Source: Tomocerus qinae
Taxonomy: Eukaryota; Arthropoda; Collembola; Entomobryomorpha; Tomoceridae
Direction: 5' to 3'
Assembly: GCA_020055645.1 (NCBI GenBank)
Contig: CM034547.1
Span: 46,350,409 to 46,414,408 of the forward strand
Length of the DNA: 64,000 nucleotides
Part shown: positions 24,911-37,896 of the stretch, one piece after another
How the letters are laid out: each line of letters opens with the position of its first letter
Numbering within the stretch: the stretch's first letter is position 1
Translations under genes and position numbers: made by a program
The notes under the pieces: model-generated
Database searches by the model: none
The model's input: only the letters and a program-made list of their open reading frames with translations
Told to the model about the DNA's origin: nothing

Positions 24911-27130
24911 ATGAAAATCCAATTACATAGTTTGTGTATATTAGGAGTTTTCGTGGTTAGTTCATATGGACAATCTTGCTCTAAAGTTTGTATACCTTCC
25001 TCTTCTAGTCAGCCTACGAGTTGTTCAACTGTTCGATCTACTCAACATTACGAAGTGAAGCAACCGGGTAGTTGTGACGCTGAAGCATTCGTTCAATTCG
25101 GATATGAACCTGTAGGTCGAAATGCCATTTGTTGTACTGGATCAGACGCTTATGTCCAATATGCTCTTCAATCTAAACAAGAAAGTAAGTTCGCCAATTT
25201 TTTTTAAAACTGAGACATAGAGCGATAAATGACTTTGTGTTCTGATTCAGAACTCCTGAATCGTAAAATAATTTGTAATAATGTATAGGTATCATAACTC
25301 TGGCAATGGGAGCAGAAGAATCCGAATTTCCGCATCAAGTCTACATCATCATGAAAAGGGGATCTAAAGAAACTCATTGTGGAGGAACAGTCTACAATAA
25401 AAATTACGTCATCACAGCATCACACTGCATTCACAATAATTTCACAAATAGTGTTGACAAGCCTGGAGATGTGACTGTTGTGGCTGGACTCACTAGTATT
25501 GAAAAAATTCCCGACAAAAATAAATACGCTGTGTCTGAAGTCATAATGCATCCAAGATACAATTCGCTAAAAATTGGGGATGGATTTGACATTGCCTTGC
25601 TGAAGCTGGAGAAACCTCTAGAATTCGAATCAGGAACAATAAGGCCATTGAGAATCCCTGATAAAAATTTCTCACCAGATTACACAAGTAATGAAAATAA
25701 GTCCATATTTCTGGGGATTTTATCTTTGCTAATAGTTAGTTGATCTGAATACGTATGCAATTTTAAATGCAGTGGTCAAATCATTTGATTTTCAGGAAAG
25801 GGTATTGTAATTGGTTGGGGAAAGACGGATTCGGGGAAAGCAATCAAATCTCTCTTAAAAACGTGGGTTCCCCTTCATGACCCAGAAACGTGCCAACAAA
25901 TTGCTGGAGAAGATCAAAAATATTACTATCCATTAGATCATCAATTGTGCGTAGCTGGAGGGCATCGAGGAATTAGTATGCCAATTTAATTGAAATTTTG
26001 CATCGATTTTCAAAGAATTTTGAACAAATCATTTTCTATCAAATTATTATTGTCATTTCGTAATTTGTGCAATTTGCTCACGTAATTTCTAATTTATTAT
26101 AGCCATTGGAGAAGGAGATAGTGGTGGTCCTGTAATTTGTGCTGACAGTGACAACAAACCAACCCTTTGTGGCATTGGTTCGTACAAAGCATGCAAAAAT
26201 ACTTGTAAATCTCCTTCCGTATTTGTGAAACCCAATTCTTTCTGGGATTGGATTAGGAAAAATACAAATAATGGTAATTGATATGATAATAATATTACAT
26301 TGATAAGTAAATTGGACTTAATTAATTTAATTAACTTAATTTTAATCTGTTTTTCTGCAGAGGTTCAAGAAGAACAGTTTTTATTTGAAGAACCTATTGG
26401 GGGCTACAGAATATCAAACCCAGAAGAGTATCTAGTTCGAATTTTTGGGAAAAGAAAAAATTGTGGAGGAGTTCTCTTGGCATCAAATGTAATTCTCACA
26501 GCCGGAAGTTGTTTTAGGGACAATCGCGAAGCTGCTCTGGTTGTCGTTCATGCAAAATCCAGATCCAAGTTATCGTTGTCTGGTGCTGCGATTCTCCATT
26601 CAGAATTTGACGAAGTGGAGTCTGAAAACGTTACAAAGGTTTTGCGAGACACGATTAGAAGGGGCGATGTGACTCTATTCAAACTGAAAGAGCATTTCAG
26701 ACTTCATTTTTACCCAGAACTCCCTCCTGCTGGTTACACAGTAAAAGGTAAAATTGTACTAAAACACATCTAAATGATTTCCAGGGAAGATCTAATTTGT
26801 ACATTTTTCACTTAAGATGCTGTGGAAATGGCTTGGCCTTCCATTGGAAACGGGCCAGAAATCCGGCATTACAGATCAGTGAATAAAACGGATTGTCAAA
26901 AGAGTTTTGATCATCTACAGGTGAGAATCAGTGACGATCAACTCTGTGCTGTGGAGACTTACAGTGGTGGATCTTCTTGCGATAGGGATTTAGGATCTCC
27001 GTTGATCTGTGAAGGAAGATATATTTGTGGTGTCGCATCTTTCCGTGGATGTAGTTATTCATTCCCAAATATCTTTTCAAATGTTGAAGACATGGCAGAA
27101 GATTTAAATCGTTGGAAAAATGATTTGTGA
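24911..27130 (+). CDS. Secreted two-domain serine protease: active S1 domain plus inactive S1 homolog domain
   Basis: Six exons: 24911-25184, 25289-25687, 25796-25975, 26103-26273, 26361-26747 and 26817-27130; 574 aa. A signal peptide (MKIQLHSLCILGVFVVSSYG) is followed by a short six-cysteine segment ending in CC (about 23-73), reminiscent of a clip domain (inference). The first chymotrypsin-like domain (about 94-340) keeps the catalytic triad: TASH137C, D192 in GFDIALLKL and S291 in EGDSGGP. The second (about 343-574) keeps CGGVLLASNVILTAG, but the catalytic His is Ser391 (TAGSC) and the Ser is Leu529 (RDLGSP); Asp444 remains. It should therefore be an inactive serine protease homolog module. 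Likely extracellular, in digestion or immune cascades (clip proteases and homologs pair in prophenoloxidase activation). The zymogen cleavage site is unusual (IITLAMGAEE rather than IVGG). Confidence 0.88.
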
Positions 27131-28906
27131 TTTAAATTGTAAACGCATATGCATTAAGTTAATGTATTAGATATGTGTAAAAGCATCTTGTTAACAGAAA
27201 GTATTATTTTGAAGATAAAAATATTCGTACTGATTAGCTATTGTATTAGATTAATATATTTGTATCTTTACAATGTGTAAATGTGCGGAATATTCTACTA
27301 TTTTTATTACACCAATTAGGTACTAGTAGAAAACGCCTACGATATAAAACACGTACATCCTCTTCTAATTTAATTTAACTTAACCTTACAATTATGTTCA
27401 CAATAATAAACATTATTTTATATCATTTTGACATTTTACACAAGTATACGATATGGTTATCAGTAGTATTGGGTTCATTAATCATGTATATAGCTTTCTA
27501 CGGTACTGACAATATGTCATTTATATACATGTGTCTTGTATATCGTAAATGTACTGCTGTGCATATTTTATTATGCAAGGACAATTCTTCTACTACGATT
27601 TTAATACAGACATTGAGAGTTTTAATGTCCATTGTCCATACATAATCCACTTTTTGTACATTATGTAAATACACAATTAGCATAATGTCTATTTAATGTC
27701 TTCTTCCAATGACTAAATTGGGGGATGTGCATGTAATTTACACTTTCATATATTTTTTAAGGTTGAAGTCTGAAATAAAACCAATTTAGTTGCATACAGA
27801 AAATGATTTTGAAAGTAAAACTGATTTCATATGTGATAAGATGTGAAGTTTAAGGCCTTGGGTTGTGGTGCGTGGCATAATGTGCAGAATTCTACGTAAG
27901 TGCAAGCAAGGAACCTTGTGAATGAGCAATGAGCATAATATTATACATCTAGCTTCCTGTACTGATAGGTAATTACAACATTCTCACGGATGGATACATT
28001 ACCACTCTAATAAAATGTTTGTATTTGTAAAAGGGGATACTAAACATTCTTTGCCAAATCACGTTCTCGAGTTTTAAATGCTATTATCTCTACTCTCAAC
28101 GCCTAGTTTATGATTAGTCCGAGGGAGATTACCAACTCATGAATTGTACTTTAGTATGTAGTAAACAGATACGAATCTGGTAAACCAACATTGTTTACTT
28201 GTGATACTTTGCACATAGTTTGATAACAAAGAATACTAACTCTCAATAACAGAAAAGCGAAGGTAGCTGATAGTTGACTTGCATTTTATTGGCAGCCAGA
28301 AATACTTTACCTTACCCTTACAAAAGCTTGATATAGCATAACTGCCGCATTTTCCAACTTATACCTACAGCAGAGAGTTTGATATAGTATTGAAAGAGAT
28401 AGGCTTATCTGTTTTCTGAAAAAAGGTCTTAGCACACAAGTCCATTTGGAAAGTTCCCATTGGGAACTCCAGAAGTTCATCTTGATACTGAAGAACTTTA
28501 TCATTAACAAAATTAATTTAGACAATTTAGAGTACTTGTAAGACAGACACTGAATACCTTGTTTAGATTGTTTGCGCCCCATGGACACTTAATGATTACA
28601 ATGATAACCATCTTCAGTTTCGCAAAACCTTAGAAAAAAAGCAATCTTCATGATTTATGTATTACGAAGTTTGGATGTACATTTTAAATAGTTTCCTTTG
28701 CAAGAAGTCTCTTTTCACATTATTAAAACCAAGATTACTAGAACTTAATCTGATTTAATTAAAACTAAGGCTGCAGAATAATAGTTTTGTCCATCACTAT
28801 AAATTATGCTGATGGTTAATGGTAGGTTGTATGCGTATTTTTATTGCTTTTCACTTGAATCGTTACGAAGAACAGGTAGAATTCATACAAATATCAATGG
28901 AATAAA
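27131..28906. other. Intergenic region, convergent genes
   Basis: Lies between the 3' ends of the serine protease and the astacin gene. Short ORFs (27394-27683, 28307-28588) show no protein-like features. Confidence 0.4.
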
Positions 28907-30496
28907 TTAATTGTTGCAAACTAAAAATTCGTAAGTGTTGCAGCGGATTTCAGCACCACCCCAAGAAGAATATGCTCCGGTACTTGGTTGATATTTTCCA
29001 GGAAGCCAGGTAGTTCTTCCATCCCGAGTGTATTCACAACGAATAGTGTAGAGGGTCTCGCGCTCATTTGTACGTCCTCCGCGGATAGCATTTCCTGGTG
29101 GGGTACCAGCTCGTTGCCAGTCCAAAGCAAGGCCATTGGGATTGCATAGAACTTCGACGTCATTCCTGTAAGCGTGCTCTCCTCCGTTGTGGCCTACGTG
29201 GCATTCTCCGGTATCTAAATTATATTTTCCAGGAACAATGTCTCCGCGGTGGTAGGTACGGCATGGGTAGAGGAATTGACCATCAAAGTCGTTTCCGGCG
29301 ACCAATGGACGATTCAATTGACTGTTTTTGTTGATGTAGCGGTAAGAATGACATCCTGGAAATAAAACAACCCACCATTAAATATTTGTCAGAGAATCTT
29401 CTAGTAATTAAAAAAAACAAATATTGAATGCAGTAATACTTACCAGCACAGCCGTACATTTCGTTCAAAATTTCAATATCAAGAACTCCAAGAGGTCCAC
29501 CAGATCCGCATTTAGTTACTCCGTCTTTCTTGGGGAGGAAACATCCGTTATAACATTCTCCCTCGTAATGTTCGATACTTACGTAATCATAAAGCTTGTG
29601 GAGTCCTCGATTGAAATCTAGGAAAAATTAAAATAAAATAAAATAGCTGTATTGAATAAAACCACTCAAAATATGTCTGTATATCTGAATAAATTACCTG
29701 GACCGTCCATGCCATGGGCTTGACAAATGTTGGTATTGAAACCAATCCAATTATCTCTGTCCCGACGAGTTTGTTCATGGCCCATGCAGAGAGTGTGACC
29801 CAATTCGTGAACCATTGTCCCTGGATTGACACAGCTACCTCCGAATTTAGCGAATTGAGCTCCGTTATTCATACAGACGTGAGCGAGACCGCAGACTGAA
29901 GGATCATGCAAGATGTCAACCCATGAGCCATGGTTTCCTTGCTTGGGGATGAAACGGATGCAAGTATCTCTGTGGTATGCGTCCAAGGCACGAGCAACAT
30001 CTTCTCGCTGTTGGGCATTAAATGTTGGGTCTAGAGTGTATGGAACTTGAGCGTTGGTCCAAAGTCTCGGTCCAAAGCCTGGGCGGGGATGTGCGACATG
30101 CTATAAATCATTCGAGATAACTTTAATGTTATTTTGTTTTAGTGTCATTTTTGGAATACCTTCAATGATGGAATGAATTACTAGTACCATATTAGTAGTA
30201 CATATTATTGCATAGTAATTTTATATTCAAATCCTTAATCGTCTTACCGATTTCTCAATTGGAGGTAACGGCAATGCTCTATTGCTAGGAAAAATTGGGT
30301 TAAGTCGCGCCTTAGCAAATTCTTCTTCTGTAATATAATTGGGGAGATCCTCTATTCGAAACGAAAAAGAATGCCAAAATTAAAAATACATGAATATTAC
30401 TTTGATTTAATGAATGAGCAGTTTTCTCCTTTGTCTATGATTTTTACCAGCTAATGCGACTCCAATTAGTGCCAAAAATATGAGCCGAGAAATCAT
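28907..30496 (-). CDS. Astacin metalloprotease (M12A) fused to a DM9/DUF3421-like domain
   Basis: Five exons on the minus strand: 30496-30448, 30351-30248, 30100-29698, 29617-29444 and 29355-28907; 392 aa. Signal peptide about 1-16 and short propeptide to about 60. The astacin domain (about 62-243) has LWTNAQVPYTLDP and the zinc site H149-E150-LG-H153-TLCMG-H159-E160 followed by QTRRDRDNW. The Met-turn YDYGSVMHY of astacins reads YDYVSIEHY here: Glu201 replaces the methionine, while the zinc-ligating Tyr203 is kept. The C-terminal ~130 residues show two DM9/DUF3421-type units (GNDFDGQFLYPCRTYHRGDI..PGKY; ETLYTIRCEYTRDG..LPGKY, each ending near EV/EI-x-C). Role: secreted endopeptidase; the DM9-like part may bind sugars, as proposed for this family. 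Activity with a changed Met-turn is uncertain. Confidence 0.9.
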
Positions 30497-31262
30497 TTTG
30501 GCGGTGATAATTGTAACAAAAGGCTAAAATAAAACCAAAGTGATGTTCGAGTAATCACTCAACACTGAACTCCGAAATCAGCTCCCTTGTGCCTATATTT
30601 GACAATTTGTCATTGACTACAGAGAAGAGGATTATTTTCAAGAGCTGTTTTCCATGCTGGTATAAATTAAAGATAACTTGGATTTAAAAAAAGCTATATT
30701 GTACTTGTGCGGTAAATAAATTGCATAATTATATCAAAGTTTATACGAGTTTATTTTCATATTGATGTGGATGCATTATTGATCCTTGTCTATCAATTAC
30801 TTAATTACTAATGATATCAAGATGATTGGATTCATGTTTTATACAAGTGAGAATGTCAAAGAGATGATAAAGGTGATTGATTACATGGCTGGTTTACCGG
30901 TTTACGTGTCCTTATCAAATGCTTTTATGCGAGCATATGCCCTTTCAAAATAGACACTCTGAAATTGAAATACAATATACACCAAACTTTGAATATTTAC
31001 CTTGTATTTGCATCAACCCATGACATTGTACAAGGGTGAGTGCAGAAAATGTGCGATGCGCCTTGAATGTTTCATGAAAACGGGTGCACAATATAATAAT
31101 GTTGAAGCAATAAACGTATCGAACTCGATTAATTTTTGTTAATCAGGGTATATTTAATCATTCACGACAATAAAAACTCCACAAGGTAAAACATAAGCTA
31201 CATGCGTTTAAAAAGTAAAGGAAATGTAATAATATATGCATATCTCTTCTGTTAACACACGC
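30497..31262. other. Intergenic region
   Basis: Between the start of the astacin gene and the 3' end of the secreted orphan, both on the minus strand. Nothing supported. Confidence 0.4.
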
Positions 31263-33238
31263 TTAACATTTAGGAAGTTTAATAGGAGCAATACAACGTC
31301 CACCTGCGCCTTGGTCTATTGAGCGTCTACGACGACCTGCAGGAACTGGTGGACCTACAGGAACAATAGGAGTTGCACCTGCTGCTGGATAGGGTTCCAT
31401 TTTCTTTGGAATGGGAAGATCCCATGGATAGTCGGAATCCAAACGAGCATAAGCAGAGCAATACACAATCCTCGTCTGAATATTTAACATATCCCCAAAT
31501 AAATTGCCCAAAACTATCTTATCTTTAGGTGTTTCTCCCTTTGTCCTGTAAAGTGATAATGCGAAATTGTCAATTTGCTTCCAAATATTAAAGAATTTTG
31601 AAATCTTACCAAAGATCATTAATATCATTTTGAAAGAGTGGTGTGATCCAGGTGGTGAAACGATGATGATCATTAAAAGACTCATCAAAATATTGGTAGC
31701 ATGTTGAATGTGCAGTGTAGAATATTTTCCATACTGTTTCAATAATGGGATCACGTTTTTCTGGAACCTTAGTGAAAGGGGCATCAAGTTCATCCGTGCC
31801 ATTTAGAATGTTGACGTATATGCCGTAAGGTTCCCCCTATAAACAATACCATTTGAGTTAAAACCAGATAATAGTTTTGTATATTATAGATTTCGCTTGC
31901 GGTTAATAAGAACAATTAGCGAAGTCAAAAAATATATGCAAAATAATTATTACAGTATCTGAGCAAGTGAAATTGTCGATAAAAGGGAAAACTTTGGTAT
32001 TATTGACACAAGTTTCCAAAGCGTGGACAATTCTCTGATAGGCATAATATTCTCTGGGAAAATCTGCCTGCTTGAATGCCTTCCTTTGCATTTGAACAAA
32101 AACAAAAGTAGCCATATCGAAAAATTGAGGATTGATGTAAAATTCCGGACACGTTTTCTTCATGACATTAGTAGCAAGTTGCAAAATATTAAACACGGAA
32201 GATCTACTTTTGCCTATAATTGTATTCTCGCGAATTGCCAAAATTTCGTTTAATTCGTGATCCATAAAATTCCAAATTTCTGTCAACATTTCGTCACGAC
32301 TTTCTACCATCTTAGCTTTGTCGTAAAAATCTTCATCCTCAGGTATCAGTAGAGATGGATCTTTAATTAATACGGAATCATTGAAACCAGGTGCTGGTAG
32401 AAATACTCTTCCGGCTTGCCTGGACTTTTCGCAAATGTTGTCATCTATGGAAGAAATTTCAAACAAAAATCATTTGTAATTTTTAGCTGTCAAAATTGGG
32501 CTAGTTAATTTAAATTATCAGAATTTACTTGTTTTCTGAAGAGTTTCACAATTTTTAGCTTCGGCTTTAGATGATGTGGGTTGGCATCCTTTAGCGAATT
32601 TTCCTTGAACTACCGGTGCGGATAGCGAAAATTGGCAGAAGTTATCAGTTGTAGGAGAAAAACATGAAGAGGCGCCAGTCGAATCAATAATTGACCAGTC
32701 TGCACCCGTGGTAAATAATTCTTTGCCATCCAATGAAATTTCAGTCCCTTCTCTGACAGGTAGCAATGTCCCATTTGGAAATCGTATTGAAATGTCCGAC
32801 CCAGAGTCTAGAATTTTCTCAGCTCGCTTTATCTTTTGATTTACAATTTACAAATGATCTTTTACATTGAGAAATTAATTTAGTTTCCTTTATGAAATAA
32901 AAATCAATTTTACTGGATCTCCAGGAAGTTCAAAGCAATAGTTAAGTCCTCCAACAGTTTTAATTTCTTCACACTCTGATTTGTATATTTTCCACCTGAA
33001 ATGACAAATTAAATAGGCATTTATGCAGTAATATATATTCTAAATGCAATTTTATACTTTCGAAATCAACTTACACTCCCGATAAGCAGGCGCAATCAAA
33101 TTCTTTACTTTTCTCAAATTGTACATTACAGTCATAGTGTATGGCACTTTTATTTCCTTCATATAATTTTATGGCGTCCACAGGATTCCAAAATAAAAAC
33201 AAAAAGTTTACTAAAAATTGTTTACTTTTGAAAAACAT
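31263..33238 (-). CDS. Secreted cysteine-containing orphan protein with a C-terminal RRRR cleavage site
   Basis: Six exons on the minus strand: 33238-33075, 32995-32914, 32832-32529, 32444-31954, 31836-31610 and 31545-31263; all phases agree, 516 aa. The N-terminus (MFFKSKQFLVNFLFLFWNPV..DA) is a signal peptide. The body has about 20 cysteines, spaced irregularly, and N-glycosylation sequons. I do not recognise the family. Near the end a proline-rich stretch (YPAAGATPIVPVGPPVPAG) leads into RRRRS, a furin-type site, leaving a 19-residue tail SIDQGAGGRCIAPIKLPKC whose two cysteines could form a ring. It sits in tandem with the secreted astacin gene. The function is unknown; the exon model is strong because six junctions restore one frame. 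Confidence 0.75.
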
Positions 33239-36200
33239 TGTTACAAATTCAGCAAAAATTTATATCTTAATTTGTTTGTTTAGAACTTAATTCCAAAACC
33301 AGGCTGCCAAACTCGAGGCTTAACCAACCTTTTCTATAACTTTCGTTTTTCTCAGAACAATATATAAATAATTGCATCATATTATCCGTCCCAAGAGAAA
33401 GTTATTTGTATCTGTAATAAAGGAATGAGTATTGATTTACTTTATATGCATGTTATACATACATTAAAATATCAATTGAAATTGGTATTGTTCGTTTTAA
33501 CACAAATAAAGTCTATTATGTGACAATGGCTAGTCTTTGCATTGTAATACGTTTATTTCCTACACGGTTAACCCTAACACGATCTGAATTCACTAAGTTT
33601 TAGTAAAACTCAGTTTTTCAGTTCAATTACAGCACAGAAATAGAGTAAGTATACAAAATACACATACAACGTGTTTAATATAATCTAGATATTAACTAGA
33701 TATTATTTAACCATAATATTATAATTTTTATTATAGTATAAATGACTATAGGTATTAAAAATTGTAATAGCAAAACTTAAAGCAAAATACTATGATTTCA
33801 ATGCATTTGATGTAATAAACTTATCTGTTAATCATAATACGGCCAAATAATAAAATGGCACACGATATTCATTATTCATTACCAGAAGAGAAGTATTTAT
33901 CACTTTAACTTAAAAACAAAATTTCCATCTACTTTACACCATCTTTCAACTGGTAGAAGCCTCATTATAGTGTAGTTATACCCGGGAAGTATTTATTTAG
34001 TTTGTAGGCGCTTATGATCGCGCTCGGATAAAATCTGATAAAACCCGGAGATCGGATAACGTTAGTTAATAAAAGGATAAAGGTCTAGATCAACATAGAA
34101 ATTAGTTTTAAACCATCGCATCGATATACATAGTTGCATAAATAGTTTAATCACTTTCAATTGTATGCACTTGTCGTAATTTCCGTCGTAATTAAAAGCA
34201 AATCTATATTATGGAAAGGCTACATCCCAGATAGTAGCATATATTATGTAATATTATACTGTTCTTCATTCTTGATTCAATATTCGAATTGAACCATTTA
34301 TTACTGTTTTGATAAAATTAGATATACAGTTTGCAAGCGAGTTACTCACTGAGAATAGTCATCACTAGAGGAAAACGTTATTGTTTGCAGGTTTTAGGAG
34401 CTGTTTTTCCCTACTTATCATATTCTTTCTATTTGGGCTGACCAACTTTAATTTCCGCTGCCAACTTTCGTATCCTACCTAAGATACTGTGCCAGTGCCA
34501 CTACGAACCGTGTCAACATTTTTTGGTTTAATTTCAAGGTATTAATGTATTAATATGCATATAAGTGCTTGGGCATTTTGCACATAGGTTTAAACTCAAC
34601 AAATAAAACGGTCATTTTTTACCCCAGTACTTTTCCACTCCCGCTCACTGCTTAACCACATAAACTCCTACTTAAATTTTCCCAACTTAGTTTAGACAAA
34701 GTTCTCGGTCGAGATCGCCGTTCATATATACATCATTGGAATCACCGCATTCAAATTAACTACATCTGTAAGTTACAAGGCCCGATGGTGTTCGAAGCTA
34801 TAGTTATAGACGTTTGAAATTTACATATTTAACATTAGTGAGATAGGAAATTTCAACTAAAAACCTTCCTTTCCTTTCAACCCTTTTCCTATCGCGTCCG
34901 TTTCTTTCAGCTGTTTAAACCATTGTGTTTTGGTGTCACCCAAGTCACCCTACCACATGTACCGACATATATATAGACGGATAATTTATTGCTTTATCAA
35001 GTCTACGATTATAGAGAGATTACTCACAGCTTGGCATTTTCTTTCTCATACATACAATACTAAACCTAAACGCATAATAATGCAGATTCTGTTTATACCT
35101 TAATTTCGGTTGTTTTCGATTATTACGGTAAGTATGTAAATATGCTATATTTTCCAACTGATAAAATGCAATTTATTGGACTTACATCTAACAAAGCAAA
35201 AAGCAACTTCGCAACCTGCAAAAAAGGGATTTGGTACAATACGAAGTCTATTATAGACATCGTCGACTTCTGAGTTCAGGAGAATTGCAGTACAATAACC
35301 TATGCGTATTTAAGTACTAACTAATTAGTTTTATGGATTATTGCTCATCAACTCATTATACTACTATTTCTACCACGAAACCTTATTAAATTGATGGAAA
35401 TGTTATGTTGTCTAAGACTATTCGTTTGTCATTTATTATGTGAGTTACTATAAAAGTATATTGCCTTTGTATTTGTATGCATTGCTTTATTTCTGTCACA
35501 CTACATTTTCTCCACGCCAAATTATGTGGGGGTCATGATTCAGCAATTTTGCTTTCTTTTTAAGGAAGATTAATAGCTATTACTTTAGCAAAGATTAAAG
35601 ATAGCAAATAAGCTTATAGCGTGTGTAGGATAAATTATAAATTAGCCGTATATAAATTACAATGGAACTGTAGGTTCCTAAATATTTGAGAAACAGGAGG
35701 AGTTTGACATAAGATTGACGAAGTGTTTTTTAAGGCATGTATAGTCAATGAAGTGTATCTCCTTGCAACACAATGTAGATTACAGTGTATTTTTAAGAAA
35801 CTTGGGCATTGAATTGCTGTTAATACAGGTAACTGTAAGCTATTTTCTGTCTCACTTTAGGCTAGTTTGCTAAAATTCGTTTGATGGGGTTTATTACGCT
35901 TGTCTTTGCTCAGACATCTTACATTTGTCTTGAGTTTAGAGTTCAGAGGCAATCGTATATATTTTACATAGAAACAAAGCAGCATATCCTTAAATTACAC
36001 GTAAAAGAATTTTTCTCTACGAATAAAACAAATTAGTCATTAGTAAGGTTTTATTGAATGTATTGATAGTTATATAAAACTCCTGTGACAAGTACAAAAT
36101 TAAATACAAGTACAATTAATTATGTTTTAAACCCCTTTTATAAATAGAACAATTACGTATGTTAGAATGAATAGCCATACATTAGAATAGGTAATTTGGC

Positions 36201-36398
36201 AAATTCGGGCATTTTTCCCCATCACGCCTACAGTAATAGTACTGTAACAGTTTACTATCCAAAACTTGTTTTAGTGACCATTTCTCTGAGTTTAGAAGTG
36301 GGATTGTTAGTTTGGCGAGCCTTGAGTTTATTATTTTATTAAACTATATAAAAATTATTATCACATTTAAGACTTTGGCAATTAAAAGAAACTTTGAA
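33239..36398. other. Intergenic region with a dispersed repeat
   Basis: About 3.1 kb. 34380-35030 is dispersed repeat copy B. The rest is AT-rich with no supported exon. Confidence 0.45.
34380..35030 (+). repeat. Dispersed non-autonomous repeat, copy B
   Basis: The longest copy of the family also seen at 8270-8640 (inverted) and, as end fragments, at 44960-45300. It runs from GCAGGTTTTAGGAGCTGTTT to a TATATATAGACGG..TTTATTGCTTTATCAA block. Edges are approximate and no target-site duplication or ORF was found. Confidence 0.72.
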
Positions 36399-37896
36399 AT
36401 GTGGTCTGTAAAATCTGTCGGGCCAAAGTCAACATTGTCACCAAATATGCCGAAGACAAGCCCTGATTGTTTCTGTACACAGTTTAAGCCTTTGCTATAC
36501 CTCTGCCAGGCAATAGGAATTATCCCACTTGTTTGTAAATGTCGAGGTACCAATTTTGGTTGTACTTTGGAAAGAAAATTTGCTTCGTTTCCATTTTTGA
36601 ATAGTATTTTCTTTTTGTGTTTATTCACATTTGTAATATTTTGGAGCGATAGGATTATGAAAGTTATTTTAGGGACACAATTTCATGGAACTGATTTGTA
36701 CGCTTATCGAATTGAAGTGAAAGTTTTACTCTTCCAAGATATCAGCGTAATAACATTGACTTTTGTTTACCAATCAAAGTTAATTCGACTATGGGACTCG
36801 TTAAGAAATGTAGCCTGCGAAATTAGCCCCAATATTACATTTCCGAAGAAAATCCGGCTTTCTTCGATAATACTTTTCACGTGCACTCTTCTGTTTGCGT
36901 CTGGTTTTGGAATTTTCAGTGTAATCTTTGCTTTCACCTTCTGCTTCTCGCCGTCAAAATCTATTTATCTTCAATGTGTATCAGAAGGCGAGATTGCATA
37001 TTATTTCACTCTTCTTGGCATGTCTTTTTCATCCTTCTACCATTGGTCATTTTCATCTTTGAATTTTGTATTTTCGGTGATGATTGAAAGCTTGCATGAG
37101 AAATTAGTTGAGGATCTACGGAAAACTTTAGATAAATTATCGTGGGATTCGAGAACCAATGGTGCAGAGATTGAAAACATGCGGATTTTACACGAGAAGA
37201 TATGCTTGTGTGCAGATGACCTATCTGTTTACTTCGGTCTCCCCAGTTTGATAATATGCTGCAGTTCTATTGTTTCTATAATTTGTGGGATCTATTGGTT
37301 CATTTTATTCCAAGAAAATCTAAGTGCAAGCAACGAAGATACTTATGGGCATTTGTTTATGATTGGAATAACATCATACTTTAGTTGTTCTGTACTAGCA
37401 ATAATTCTCCTCTCTGGACATTTCATCTCTCGTTCGGTAATTGCTAAAAATTAATAATATTCATTTACGCTGTAAGAAGAACATTTTATTTTTGGCTCTT
37501 ATTTTCATATATCTGTCTTTTTTTCCATTTATATAGGCTGTGAAAGCTGGGATCCTTCTAAACAAAGAAAAAACGAGTCATCTCGACATAGTCAATCAGA
37601 TTCAGGTCTTTAATCGAAATTACGCAAATCTTTATATTCTTGAGAGTTAAAAAATCAAAATATTTTGAGTCAAAATTTTTGACCATGTTATTTAACAGAT
37701 TAATCATTTTCTGCATAAAATAACTGGATTTCCCTCAAGATTTTCTGTGTACACTATTGTCAACATTGGACTTTCCTTTCTTGCCTCGGCTGCGACTAAT
37801 GTAGTCACTTATATTTTGGTCCTGATGCAATTCCGACTGGACTCAAACGTCAAAACTGAATCTTTTCAGAGCCAAACAACCCAAAACTCTTTATAA
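36399..37896 (+). CDS. Gustatory receptor (7tm_7 family)
   Basis: Three exons: 36399-37436, 37537-37605 and 37699-37896; 434 aa. The frame is open upstream to 36312 only from TTG, so the ATG at 36399 is used. Several hydrophobic helices are visible (for example about residues 69-86, 155-180, 192-215 and 285-305). The last exon ends in the hallmark TM7 motif TYILVLMQF (residues 406-414; TYxxxxxQF), and the phase-0 introns near the 3' end match arthropod Gr genes. Role: ligand-gated cation channel subunit for taste compounds in sensory neuron dendrites; insect GRs have inverted topology relative to GPCRs. The ligand cannot be inferred. It is followed after 1 kb by an ionotropic receptor gene in the same orientation. 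Confidence 0.92.

Noticed and set aside
28307-28588. 93-codon minus-strand ORF
   Set aside because: No domain, no signal peptide, no neighbouring exon in phase.
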